DNA from: Hyphobacterium marinum
GTDB lineage: Bacteria > Pseudomonadota > Alphaproteobacteria > Caulobacterales > Maricaulaceae
Length of the DNA: 64,000 bases
Assembly: GCF_036330325.1 (NCBI RefSeq)
Contig: NZ_JAZDRO010000002.1
Location: 248,001-312,000 of the forward strand
Direction: 5' to 3'
In this document: in pieces, positions 17,590 through 25,508 of the stretch
Position numbering within the stretch: position 1 is the stretch's first letter
How the letters are laid out: each line of letters opens with the position of its first letter
Program-made: the position numbers and the translations under genes
Notes under the pieces: model-generated
Database searches by the model: none
The model's input: the letters and a program-made list of their open reading frames with translations, nothing else
What the model was told of the DNA's origin: nothing

Positions 17590-18240
17590 ATGGCAGGCTC
17601 CTGCTGCAGCCAACAGCCGAAATTCAACGGCGTTTCCGCCGATTTCCGCCGCGCATTGTGGATCGTCATCGCGATCAACGCGGTGATGTTCGGTGTGGAA
17701 ATGGCCGCCGGAGCGATGGCGGGTTCGCAGGCCTTGAAGGCCGACGCACTGGATTTCCTCGGCGATACGGTCACCTACGCCATCAGCCTGTTCGTCATTG
17801 GCCACTCGATACGGGTTCGCGCCTCGGCAGCGCTACTCAAGGGGCTGGGACTGGCGGCGATGGGCCTGTTCGTCTTCGGAACGACACTCTGGCAGGTGCT
17901 GGTTCTGAACCAACCGAGTGCGCCGGTCATGGGAATCGTCGGCTTTCTGGCGCTCGCGGCCAATCTCGTCAGTGTCGTCGTTCTGATGCGATTCCGCGAC
18001 GGTGATTCCAATGTGCGGTCTGTCTGGGTGTGCAGCCGCAATGACGCGATCGGCAATGTCGCCGTGCTCGGCGCAGCCGGGCTGGTTGCGTTGACCGGGA
18101 CCGCCTGGCCCGATCTGGCGGTGGCCGCGTTGATGGCCGGTCTGTTCTGCTGGTCCGCGGTTCAAATCATCCGGCAGGCGCTGGGCGAGATGCGCGCAGT
18201 GCCTGCCTTGGCCGAAAGCGTGGGCGATGCCGTCCGCTAA
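17590..18240 (+). CDS. Cation transporter (short CDF-like, membrane domain only)
   Basis: A 216-residue membrane protein. I start at ATG 17590 with GGAGG nine bases upstream, giving MAGSCCSQQP with a Cys-Cys pair before the first helix. Six hydrophobic segments are visible (e.g. LWIVIAINAVMFGVEMAAGA, VGFLALAANLVSVVVLMRF). ALKADALDFLGDTVTYAISL and VWVCSRNDAIGNVAVLGAAG match the two metal-site helices of cation diffusion facilitators (DxxxD-like ADALDFLGD; SRNDAIGN). The usual cytosolic C-terminal domain is missing. It would export a divalent metal and is controlled by the divergent MerR protein. Confidence 0.85.
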   Translation: MAGSCCSQQPKFNGVSADFRRALWIVIAINAVMFGVEMAAGAMAGSQALKADALDFLGDTVTYAISLFVIGHSIRVRASAALLKGLGLAAMGLFVFGTTLWQVLVLNQPSAPVMGIVGFLALAANLVSVVVLMRFRDGDSNVRSVWVCSRNDAIGNVAVLGAAGLVALTGTAWPDLAVAALMAGLFCWSAVQIIRQALGEMRAVPALAESVGDAVR

Positions 18241-18724
18241 GCGGTTCTACGACCGAATTTTCGGGTCCGGCCCGGCCATCGCCGCAGCGGCAGCGCTCTG
18301 TCTGCTGGCCGGCTGGGTCACCGCGCGGCTGACGCCCGTGCTGAGCCTGGACCTCCCGTTGATGTTGCGGGCCACAGCGCTCGCTTCGGGAACGATGCTG
18401 GCGCTTGGACTCATCGGCTGGAGCGTCTGGACACTGAGGCCCGAGCATCGCGGCACCGAGTTGGTGACACGCGGCCCTTTCCGCCTTGTCCGCCATCCGC
18501 TTTATGCAGCATGCCTGTCCCTGTTCGGACCCGGCCTGATCATCGCCCTTTCGCACCCGGCCTATGCCGTCGCGCTTGTCCTGGCGTACCTGGCGGCACA
18601 CCGTCTGATTGGGCGCGAGGAAGCGTTGATGGCGAACTGGTTTCCAGACAGCTATCCAGCCTATTGCACCCGGACAGGTCGGTTCTGGCCGCGTCTTGGC
18701 GGCGTCATTTTCAGAGAGACTTGA
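18227..18724 (+). CDS. Isoprenylcysteine carboxylmethyltransferase-like membrane protein
   Basis: A 165-residue protein with four or five membrane spans. TRGPFRLVRHPLYAA followed by the helical segment and EEALMANWFPDSYPAYCTRT is the conserved signature of the ICMT/PEMT-like integral membrane methyltransferases (SAM-binding RHPxY and the distal E-xx-Y region). It overlaps the cation transporter by 14 bases, so the two are translated together and metal-induced together. What it methylates is unknown; bacterial members often accompany metal-resistance transporters. Confidence 0.85.
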   Translation: MPSAKRFYDRIFGSGPAIAAAAALCLLAGWVTARLTPVLSLDLPLMLRATALASGTMLALGLIGWSVWTLRPEHRGTELVTRGPFRLVRHPLYAACLSLFGPGLIIALSHPAYAVALVLAYLAAHRLIGREEALMANWFPDSYPAYCTRTGRFWPRLGGVIFRET

Positions 18725-18776
18725 GTGGACGTGTGTGCACCATGCTAGCTTTGGCAGGCACACTCCGGAGTTCACC

Positions 18777-19667
18777 ATGCACCCTCGTCTGACCTTAGCC
18801 GTTCTTGCCGTCGTCCTTGTTTCGGCCACTCCGGCATTCGCCCAGACCGTGACGACACGCTACGAGGCTGGCGAGAGCTTTGGCTATGTGATCGAGAGCC
18901 GCGTGACGATGGGCGAAGGCGATCTGCTCTACGCCGAGCGCGCCGTGACCCGGCACGACATCAGCGCCGGCCCCGGTGTCGGTATCGAGACGATCACGAT
19001 TACGGATTTTGCTAGGACCGGGGCCGACGGAGCGGTGACGGATCTTACCGAAGCGGCGGCAAGGCTCGAACCCTGGGTGGTGTCGCTGGAGGAAATGGGC
19101 GGCGTGCCCTTCCCCTTGCAGATTCCGGCGGACCTTGCGGGCGCGCTCGGCGACATCCAGAACCTCTACCGCGCCGCGCATCCGGCTTTCGGCGCGCACC
19201 GGATCAGTGAGGTCTACGCCAGCTACGAAAACGGCGAAGCGCATAGCCGGGAATGGGCGAGCCTCGACGGGCAATCACGCGGCGGGAACTGCCTGAGCGC
19301 CAATGTCCAGCTCACCCGCCTCACTGACGAGACGGAGCTCTACCGGGTGATCCTCGGTCCGCCGGACGAGGCCTGTATCGCCATGCCGGGCGAGGCGTTC
19401 GAGGGCCACGTCACCGGCACTACGCCGGACAATGTCTTCTTCGTTTCGCCGGGCGAGACCGAAGGCCGGGTCAATGTCCTGACCGGGCGAGAGGTCAACA
19501 CCATCTATGTCACGCTGGACCGGGCGACAGGCCGCATCCTCGCTGGCGAATTGCGCCAGGTCCTAACTGTCCGCGTCACGAGCGATTGCCCAGCCGATTT
19601 CGACTGTGTGCCCGGTTATCCCACCGAATTCAGCCGCGAGACGACGCTGACGCTGATTGGCGACTGA
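18777..19667 (+). CDS. Secreted protein of unknown function
   Basis: A 296-residue protein. ATG at 18777 has GGAG six bases upstream and gives a clean signal peptide (MHPRLTLAVLAVVLVSATPAFAQ). The mature part is predicted mostly beta with four cysteines: one in GGNCLSANVQL, one in PPDEACIAMPGEA, and a pair in SDCPADFDCVPGYP near the C-terminus, likely two disulfides. No family is recognised. The start lies 52 bases after the ICMT-like stop on the same strand, but the function need not be linked. Confidence 0.7.
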   Translation: MHPRLTLAVLAVVLVSATPAFAQTVTTRYEAGESFGYVIESRVTMGEGDLLYAERAVTRHDISAGPGVGIETITITDFARTGADGAVTDLTEAAARLEPWVVSLEEMGGVPFPLQIPADLAGALGDIQNLYRAAHPAFGAHRISEVYASYENGEAHSREWASLDGQSRGGNCLSANVQLTRLTDETELYRVILGPPDEACIAMPGEAFEGHVTGTTPDNVFFVSPGETEGRVNVLTGREVNTIYVTLDRATGRILAGELRQVLTVRVTSDCPADFDCVPGYPTEFSRETTLTLIGD

Positions 19668-19741
19668 CCCGATCCAGCGATTGTCTTGAACGCCCATCCG
19701 GTCCACCGTTCGACACGAACGACCGGTTGGGGAGAAGGTTC

Positions 19742-20539
19742 ATGGACTTCAACGGCAAGATTGCCATCGTCACAGGTGGGGCGGGCGGGATCGGCGCGGC
19801 GATCGCGCGCGGTCTGCACCAGCGCGGCTGCCGCGTCGCGGTCTGTGATCTCGACGGCGCGCGCGCGGCGAAGGTCGCGGAAAGCTGTGGCGGGATCGGC
19901 AAGCGCGTCAATGTCGCTGACGAGGGCGAGATCGCGGTCTTCATCACCGAAGTCGAACGCAAGATGGGCCCGGTCGATCTCTACTTCTCCAATGCCGGGG
20001 TCGGCTATACCGATGGCCCGGTCGGCGGCGCGGCTTCGGCTCCCAATGCCAACTGGAAAAAAGACTGGCAGATCAACGTGATGGCGAGCGTCTATGCGGC
20101 GCGCCACGTCCTGCCCGGCATGGCCGCGCGCGGGTCAGGGGCCTTCGTGATCACCGCCTCTGCGGCGGGCCTGCTCGCCCAGATCGGCGATGCGGCCTAT
20201 TCGGCCACCAAGGCCGCGGCCATTTCCTTTGCCGAGAGCATCGCGATCAGCCACGGGCATGAAGGCATCCAGGCGCACGCCATCTGCCCGCAATACGTCA
20301 AGACCGACATGACCAAGGATTTGCCCGAGGCGATGACCGCGGTCGACGGCATGATCACGGCGGACGAGGCGGCAGCGACGATTCTCGACGCGGTGGCGGA
20401 AAACCGCTTCCTCATCCTCACCCATCCGGTCGTCGGTGAACATTTCGCGCGCAAGGCGGGCGACCGCGACCGCTGGCTCGGCGGCATGCGCAAGCTGCGC
20501 CGCATGATCCTGGAGATGAATGGCGGCCGGATGATCTAG
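19742..20539 (+). CDS. Short-chain dehydrogenase/reductase (SDR)
   Basis: A 265-residue classical SDR. The NAD(P) site TGGAGGIGAAIARGL (residues 11-25), NAG motif FSNAGVGY, catalytic Ser in ITASAAGLL and YSATK (Tyr/Lys) are all present. VCDLDG at the end of strand 2 carries an Asp, which suggests NAD(H) rather than NADP(H). ATG at 19742 follows GGGGAGAAGG. Substrate unknown. The stop overlaps the pgeF stop on the other strand. Confidence 0.93.
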   Translation: MDFNGKIAIVTGGAGGIGAAIARGLHQRGCRVAVCDLDGARAAKVAESCGGIGKRVNVADEGEIAVFITEVERKMGPVDLYFSNAGVGYTDGPVGGAASAPNANWKKDWQINVMASVYAARHVLPGMAARGSGAFVITASAAGLLAQIGDAAYSATKAAAISFAESIAISHGHEGIQAHAICPQYVKTDMTKDLPEAMTAVDGMITADEAAATILDAVAENRFLILTHPVVGEHFARKAGDRDRWLGGMRKLRRMILEMNGGRMI

Positions 20540-21309
20540 GGGCGAAGCCCGATAATCCCGCCCTGACCGCCGAACTGGCCGCCCCTGGCGCGGCGCGAGG
20601 AGAAGAAGCGCGGGTCGGAGAAGGTGCAGGCGGCGATGCGCTCGATCTGCGTTTCCGGGATGCCGGCGGCAATGAGCTGGCGGCGGCAGGCTTCCGAGAC
20701 GTCGAGCCCGGCCCCGCCTTCGCCGTCGCGCGGACCGGCCAGCCCGTCGAGCGTGCCGAACATCGTCTCGAACTCACCCAGCACTTCCGGGCCGACGCGG
20801 TAATTCTCCGGCGTGATGGCCGGGCCGATGGCGGCACGGAGGCTTTCAGGCCGCGAGCCGTAGTCCCGGCCCAAGGCGTCGATGGTTTCTCCGGCAATGT
20901 TCTGGACCGTGCCGCGCCAGCCCGAATGGATGGCCGCGCAAGCCCGGGTGTCGGGATCGAAGAGCAAGATAGGCGTGCAATCGGCGGTCTGCGCGACAAG
21001 GCCGAGCCCCGGCACATCGGTCATCAGCGCATCGCCCTCACCCACCGACCAGACGCCAACCGGTGCGGCATCGACGCGGTGGACCGTCTTGCCGTGGACC
21101 TGGTTGGCGAAGACGAGCTTGTCGAGCCCCAGCGCGGCGGTGACGCGGGCGCGGTTCTCCTCGACATGGGCCTTGTTGTCCCCCTCCTTCCAGGAAAGAT
21201 TGAGGCTGTCATACGGGCCTTCGCTGACCCCGCCCGCGCGCGTGGTGAAGGCATGGACCAGCCCATCGAAACCGAGTGTTGTCGCGCGCAGAAACTCCAG
21301 ATCGCTCAT
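20536..21309 (-). CDS. pgeF: Peptidoglycan editing factor PgeF (laccase-domain protein)
   Basis: A 257-residue YfiH/PgeF-family protein. The metal-binding residues sit in FANQVHGKTVHRV, AQTADCTPILLFD and AAIHSGWRGTVQNIAG, the standard three motifs. Family members cleave mis-incorporated amino acids from cell-wall precursors and may also act on purine nucleosides. Its start overlaps the selO stop (ATGA), so it is the second gene of a selO - pgeF pair. Confidence 0.93.
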   Translation of the reverse strand: MSDLEFLRATTLGFDGLVHAFTTRAGGVSEGPYDSLNLSWKEGDNKAHVEENRARVTAALGLDKLVFANQVHGKTVHRVDAAPVGVWSVGEGDALMTDVPGLGLVAQTADCTPILLFDPDTRACAAIHSGWRGTVQNIAGETIDALGRDYGSRPESLRAAIGPAITPENYRVGPEVLGEFETMFGTLDGLAGPRDGEGGAGLDVSEACRRQLIAAGIPETQIERIAACTFSDPRFFSSRRARGGQFGGQGGIIGLRP

Positions 21310-22733
21310 GCCTTGTCCCCGGTGAGGAAGCCTGTTCGGTCTCGTCCAAGATCATATCCCGCGCGCGCTTCGGCGATGTCGTCAAGCAGGGCGTGAAGCG
21401 CGCTCCAGTCGTCCGTCTCATGGACCGGAGCCCAGGCGGCTTCCATCGTCTCGATTGTCATGTGTACGGGCGTTTCGCGCTTGAAATAGGCATGGTCGAG
21501 GCGTTCAGGCCGAACGGGGTCGTAATCCGCAAGCGCGTCGGTGAAGGCCTGATAGACCTCACCGGTATAGACGTCGCGTTCCTGCGGTTCGCGCCCGCAG
21601 AAATGGTCGAAGAAGAAGGCTTCCCACGGGGCCTGGCTCTCGCGCAGGAAGGTCAGAGCCGAGCGGACCAGTGCCTCGTCGCTGTCGGCATCCTGTTGCT
21701 CCACGCCCAGCCGCCGCAGGAAAGCGGACTGGAATTCGGTGCGATAGGCGGGCGGGAAGGCGTTGAGCGCCGCGATAAGCGCCTCCTCGCCGCAGATCAG
21801 CGACAGTGCACCAGCCAGTTGTTGCAGCGCCCAGAACACGGCTTCGGGCTGGCGGGCATAGGCATAAAGCCCCGTCTCGTCGAAATAGGCGGCGGTGAAG
21901 CCCGGCTCGTAATACGGCAGGAAACGCCAGGGGCCGTAATCGAAACTCTCGCCCGTGACGTTGAGATTGTCGGTGTTGAGGACGCCGTGAACAAAGCCTG
22001 CGGCCATCCACTCGCCGGTCAGCCGCGCGCTTGACCGGGCGATGGCTTCCAGCAGACCCGCGACCCTGTCCTCGCCCTCGCGGGCATCGAGTTCCGGGTA
22101 GAAATGCGTGATCGCATAGTCGGCGAGCGCGGCGACATTCTCCGGCTTCTGCTCGTAAGCCGCGCGCTGGAACATGCCGAAGCGCAGATGGGAATGCTGG
22201 AGCCGCGTCAGCACCGCCCCGCGCGCGGGTGATGGCTCATCATGGCGGTGCAGCGCCTCGCCGGTCTCGAACACGGCAAACGTCTTGGAGGTATAGACGC
22301 CCAGCGCCTCGAGCATTTCGGTCGCCAGGATTTCCCGCACCGCACCTTTCAGCGTCAGGCGGCCATCGGCCGTGCGCGAATACGGCGTCTGCCCCGACCC
22401 CTTGGTACCAAGATCGAGCAGGCGGTTCTTGCCGTCGCGCAGCTGGGCAAAGAGGAAGCCGCGCCCGTCGCCGATCTGCGGGTTGTACTGGCGGAATTGA
22501 TGCCCGTGATAGCGCAGCGCCAGCGGTGGCTCATGCCAGCCGGGCAAGGGCTCGAAGCGGGCGAAATGGGCTTCCCTTCCCGCGTCGGTGAGATCACCCA
22601 GCCCCACCGCTTGCGCCCAACGCGTATTCCAGAAACGCAACTGCGCCTTCGGGAAATCCGCCGGATCGACGGTGTCGAAGAAATCGCCGCCGAGCGCGGG
22701 ATAGGCGGGATCGAGGGTGAGGTGCATGGTCAT
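21306..22733 (-). CDS. selO: Protein adenylyltransferase SelO (YdiU)
   Basis: A 475-residue pseudokinase-fold enzyme that transfers AMP to protein hydroxyls in redox control. Conserved stretches are YHGHQFRQYNPQIGDGRGFL, DLGTKGSGQTPYSRTADGRL, KGAVREILATEMLEALGV and the metal-binding VHGVLNTDNLNVTGE...FDYGP. There is no selenocysteine or C-terminal Cys-x-x-Cys-type motif, as in many bacterial members. ATG at 22733 is followed by a second possible start two codons in. A composite repeat element lies upstream at 22799-22876. Confidence 0.93.
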   Translation of the reverse strand: MTMHLTLDPAYPALGGDFFDTVDPADFPKAQLRFWNTRWAQAVGLGDLTDAGREAHFARFEPLPGWHEPPLALRYHGHQFRQYNPQIGDGRGFLFAQLRDGKNRLLDLGTKGSGQTPYSRTADGRLTLKGAVREILATEMLEALGVYTSKTFAVFETGEALHRHDEPSPARGAVLTRLQHSHLRFGMFQRAAYEQKPENVAALADYAITHFYPELDAREGEDRVAGLLEAIARSSARLTGEWMAAGFVHGVLNTDNLNVTGESFDYGPWRFLPYYEPGFTAAYFDETGLYAYARQPEAVFWALQQLAGALSLICGEEALIAALNAFPPAYRTEFQSAFLRRLGVEQQDADSDEALVRSALTFLRESQAPWEAFFFDHFCGREPQERDVYTGEVYQAFTDALADYDPVRPERLDHAYFKRETPVHMTIETMEAAWAPVHETDDWSALHALLDDIAEARAGYDLGRDRTGFLTGDKA

Positions 22734-22798
22734 CGCTTCGGAGCTATTGGGTTTGCGGCCATCCGTCCAGCTATCCTCGCCCGACGGTCAGTTAAGCC

Positions 22799-22876
22799 GC
22801 GTCATGCCCCGGTCCCGCCCGGCGGGAGTCCGGGGCATCTTTATGGAGATCACCCGAACAAGTCGGGTGATGACGC
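22799..22876. repeat. Composite palindromic (REP-like) intergenic element
   Basis: A 78-base unit bounded by inverted ends GCGTCAT (22799-22805) and ATGACGC (22870-22876). It holds a compound hairpin (ATGCCCCGG 22804-22812 / CCGGGGCAT 22830-22838, with inner stem CCCGCC/GGCGGG) and a second hairpin (ATCACCCGA 22849-22857 / TCGGGTGAT 22863-22871). It resembles the short dispersed repeats seen between genes in many alphaproteobacteria; only one copy is in this window. Confidence 0.75.
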
Positions 22877-22889
22877 GAGGAGGTGCCGT

Positions 22890-23813
22890 CTACCTCTTCA
22901 GCGCTGCGCCGACCGCGGTCGCCGCCCGGTCGAACGCCTTTTCAGAGCCGGGGAGAACCCGCGTGCCATTGTAGAAACCGTGCGGCAGGCCGCGCGCGAG
23001 GTCTCGGGTCACGGTCACCCCGCTCGCCTCGAGCTTGTCGGCATAGACGCGGCCGTCATCGGTCAGCGGATCCAGCTCCGCGCTGGCGAGGAAGGTCTCC
23101 GGGCACCCGGCGAGGTCATTGGCCAACAGCGGCGAAACGCGCGGATCGTGACGCTGTTCCCGCATCGGCACATAGGTATCGCGGATCCAGTCGAGCACGC
23201 CGGCGGACAGGATATGGCCTTCGAGCAATTTCTGTTTCGCCTTGCGGGTCTCGACGACCTGAAGGAGGGGATAGATCAGGAATTGATGGCGAATGGCTTC
23301 GCGCCGGTGCTGGGCGAGCGCCGCCGCCAGCCCACCCCCTGCGGAATCGCCCGCCACGCCGAGCCGCACCGGATCGGCCCCGACTTCTGCAGCCCCCTCG
23401 CCTGCCAGCCAGTCAAACGCTGCTTCCGCGTCCTCATAGGCCGCCGGGAACGGGTGTTCGGGTGCCAGCCGGTAGTCGAGCGAGAGCACACGCACACAGG
23501 CCCGCGCGGCAATGCGCCGGCACACACCGTCATGGGTGTCGAGATCGCAGAAGGCATAGCCGCCGCCATGCAGGAAAAGGATGAGCGGACCGGTCTCCGG
23601 CGCATCGTTCGGGACGTAAAGCCGGGCCTTGCGCGGTCCGTCTGCGCCCGGGACCTCAAGATCGCGGACTTCGGCGACGGGCGGCGGAGTCTCCTCGACC
23701 AGCCGGGTCACACGACGGAACGCCGCGCGGCCATTGGCCACATTCTGCCCCGGGGTCAGGGGAGATGTGACGCCGAAGCGCGCGAAAATATCGAAGGGAT
23801 CGCCGGTGCTCAT
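22890..23813 (-). CDS. Alpha/beta hydrolase (hormone-sensitive lipase family)
   Basis: A 307-residue esterase/lipase. Oxyanion motif LFLHGGGYAF, nucleophile elbow GVAGDSAGGGLAAAL, and late Asp/His in SAELDPLTDDGR and GLPHGFYNGTR complete the HSL-type triad. Cytoplasmic, no signal peptide. Substrate unknown, probably a short-chain ester. It is separated from selO by the composite repeat and followed upstream by another repeat at 23867-23968, so it is likely a stand-alone gene. Confidence 0.92.
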   Translation of the reverse strand: MSTGDPFDIFARFGVTSPLTPGQNVANGRAAFRRVTRLVEETPPPVAEVRDLEVPGADGPRKARLYVPNDAPETGPLILFLHGGGYAFCDLDTHDGVCRRIAARACVRVLSLDYRLAPEHPFPAAYEDAEAAFDWLAGEGAAEVGADPVRLGVAGDSAGGGLAAALAQHRREAIRHQFLIYPLLQVVETRKAKQKLLEGHILSAGVLDWIRDTYVPMREQRHDPRVSPLLANDLAGCPETFLASAELDPLTDDGRVYADKLEASGVTVTRDLARGLPHGFYNGTRVLPGSEKAFDRAATAVGAALKR

Positions 23814-23866
23814 GAAGGCGCAGGTAGGCGTGAATTATGGCGTGGGCAAGGTCCGTTTAGCCGTTT

Positions 23867-23968
23867 CCCCCTCACCCGGCCCTGCGGGCCACTCTCTCCC
23901 TCAAGGAAGAGGGTTAAGAAGCGCGACCTTACTCACTCTCCCTCCAGGGAGAGGGTCGGGGAGAGGGG
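23867..23968. repeat. GC-rich intergenic inverted repeat
   Basis: A unit of about 100 bases with imperfect inverted ends (CCCCCTCACCCGG at 23867-23879 against TCGGGGAGAGGGG at 23956-23968) and an inner hairpin CTCTCCCT/AGGGAGAG (23936-23953). The CCCTCACCCGGCC...CTCTCCC...GAGAGGG style is that of common dispersed intergenic repeats in proteobacterial genomes. Confidence 0.65.
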
Positions 23969-24020
23969 TCTTGTTGGGAAGAGCCAGTATCGTCAGTACA
24001 GCGTTATACCTCAATCTAAC

Positions 24021-24536
24021 TTACTGTTTTTCAAGCGCCCTACGGAATGCTCCCAAAGCGCGACGGCCCATACAGGCGAAATAGATGTCCTGAATGACTT
24101 TCAGGTCCGGCAATGTGTTTCGCACCGCCATGACTGCCACCTCGGCCGCCTCGTCGATTGGAAAAGAATACGCGCCCGTCGAAATTGCCGGGAAAGCAAT
24201 CGACCGGCATGAATGGTTGTCCGCTAGGAAAAGTGAGTTGCGATAACACGACGCGAGCAGCGCCGCTTCGTCATTGTCTCCGCCCTGCCAGATAGGACCA
24301 ACCGTGTGAATGATGTGCCTGGACTTGAGCTGATAGGCCGCTGTTATCTTGGCGTCACCCGTTTCGCATCCGCCAAGTGTCCGGCACTCTTCCAGAAGGC
24401 CGGGGCCAGCGGCACGATGAATGACACCGTCAACCCCGCCACCGCCGAGCAGGCTGCGGTTTGCAGCGTTGACGATTGCATCGACCTCAAGGTCGATAAT
24501 GCTGGTTTCGATGACAATGATCGCCGGGATGGCCAT
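24021..24536 (-). CDS. Macro domain protein (ADP-ribose / O-acetyl-ADP-ribose hydrolase type)
   Basis: A 171-residue single macro domain. DAIVNAANRSLLGGGGVDGV is the conserved ADP-ribose-binding loop with the catalytic Asn-Asn-like segment; HTVGPIW and FPAISTGAYSFPIDEAA are the following conserved motifs of the MacroD/YmdB class. It removes ADP-ribose from proteins or hydrolyses O-acetyl-ADP-ribose. It reads leftward behind a small helical protein gene with a 12-base gap, so they are probably in one transcript. Confidence 0.93.
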   Translation of the reverse strand: MAIPAIIVIETSIIDLEVDAIVNAANRSLLGGGGVDGVIHRAAGPGLLEECRTLGGCETGDAKITAAYQLKSRHIIHTVGPIWQGGDNDEAALLASCYRNSLFLADNHSCRSIAFPAISTGAYSFPIDEAAEVAVMAVRNTLPDLKVIQDIYFACMGRRALGAFRRALEKQ

Positions 24537-24548
24537 GTGCCTGGGTCG

Positions 24549-24773
24549 TCAGTGCAGCGTTATCCCGCCATCGCGGCCAATCCGGCCGGCCAGCGCGTCC
24601 TCGACGACGGATTTGAGCGCCCGCCAGGCGTCGGCGCGCGGGGCGTCGCCCAGTTCTTCCATCTCGCCCACCGCCTGATCGGCATAGCCCAGCGCCTTGA
24701 CGCCGTGCCGGTCCACCAGGGTGAAGGCGATCTGGCGGATATCTTCGGGCGTGATGCGGGTCTGGGTCTGCAT
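24549..24773 (-). CDS. Small conserved-looking hypothetical protein
   Basis: A 74-residue acidic, helical protein. I choose ATG at 24773 (MQTQTRITPEDIRQIAFTLV), which has AGAGGA ten bases upstream; an upstream start would add 42 residues of unlikely composition. No signal or membrane segment. I have a memory of similar small proteins in other alphaproteobacteria, with the same ADQAVGEMEELGD centre and GGITLH end, but no function. It lies directly before the macro domain gene. Confidence 0.65.
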   Translation of the reverse strand: MQTQTRITPEDIRQIAFTLVDRHGVKALGYADQAVGEMEELGDAPRADAWRALKSVVEDALAGRIGRDGGITLH

Positions 24774-24917
24774 GAAAGCGTGTCCTCTGTGAGAGCCGGA
24801 AAGCGGCGTGTTGCCGGGTCTCACGCAATGGCGATGCCAGCCCCAGCCCACACCAAGGCTTTGAAAATATTCGCTTTTCCTAATCATCGTTATCGGCACC
24901 CCCAGCCGGGCTTGCCG

Positions 24918-25508
24918 TCAGGACGAATTTGCCGGGCCTTTTGAACCGGGTGCATAGCCGCCCGAACGCAGATAATTGCGTTCCGCCGGGGTTGAGACCC
25001 GGCCCAGCGCATCATTGCGGTAAGGGAAACGGCGGAACTGCGCGATCACCTCGCGATGCTTGCGGGCGTGCTCGACCGTGTTGTTGCCGTCCGGCAGACG
25101 CTCGGCGCAGAGCGCGATACAGCGGTCCTGATCGGCCAGGTCCTCCGAATGCATGAAAGGCATGTAGACGAAGGCGCGCCGGTCCTCGTGCACAGCCCAG
25201 TCAAACCCGGCCGCGATCATCGCCTCGGCTGCCTTGCGCGCCAGCGGATCGAAGGCGAAGGCCTTGCCCGATCCGCGCCAGACATTGCGGGTGAACTGGT
25301 CAAACAGGATGATCAGTGCCAGTGCCTCGTCGGCATCGCCGAGCCAAGGGTGACCCTCCTCGCCGCAACGGCGCGCTTCGCGCTCGATGGCCGCGGCGAA
25401 CAGGCGGCGCACTTTCGCATCGAAGGCAGGCGTCGAGACGAAATGGTTCTTGCGGGGCGTGTCCTCGAACCAGAATGTCAGAATGCGGTCAGGCGTGATG
25501 TCGGTCAT
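24918..25508 (-). CDS. DUF924 family protein
   Basis: A 196-residue helical protein. ILTFWFEDTPRKNHF at the N-terminus, ALALIILFDQFTRNVWRGSG in the middle and AFVYMPFMHSEDLADQDRCI are the DUF924 hallmarks; the fold is TPR-like. Function is unknown. Its start overlaps the stop of the acyl-CoA synthetase gene (ATGA), so it is the downstream partner in that operon. Confidence 0.9.
   Translation of the reverse strand: MTDITPDRILTFWFEDTPRKNHFVSTPAFDAKVRRLFAAAIEREARRCGEEGHPWLGDADEALALIILFDQFTRNVWRGSGKAFAFDPLARKAAEAMIAAGFDWAVHEDRRAFVYMPFMHSEDLADQDRCIALCAERLPDGNNTVEHARKHREVIAQFRRFPYRNDALGRVSTPAERNYLRSGGYAPGSKGPANSS

Noticed and set aside
22242..24212. A 656-codon plus-strand frame over selO, the hydrolase and the repeat elements
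   Set aside because: It runs antisense through two well-supported genes and two palindromic repeats; composition is that of reversed coding sequence.
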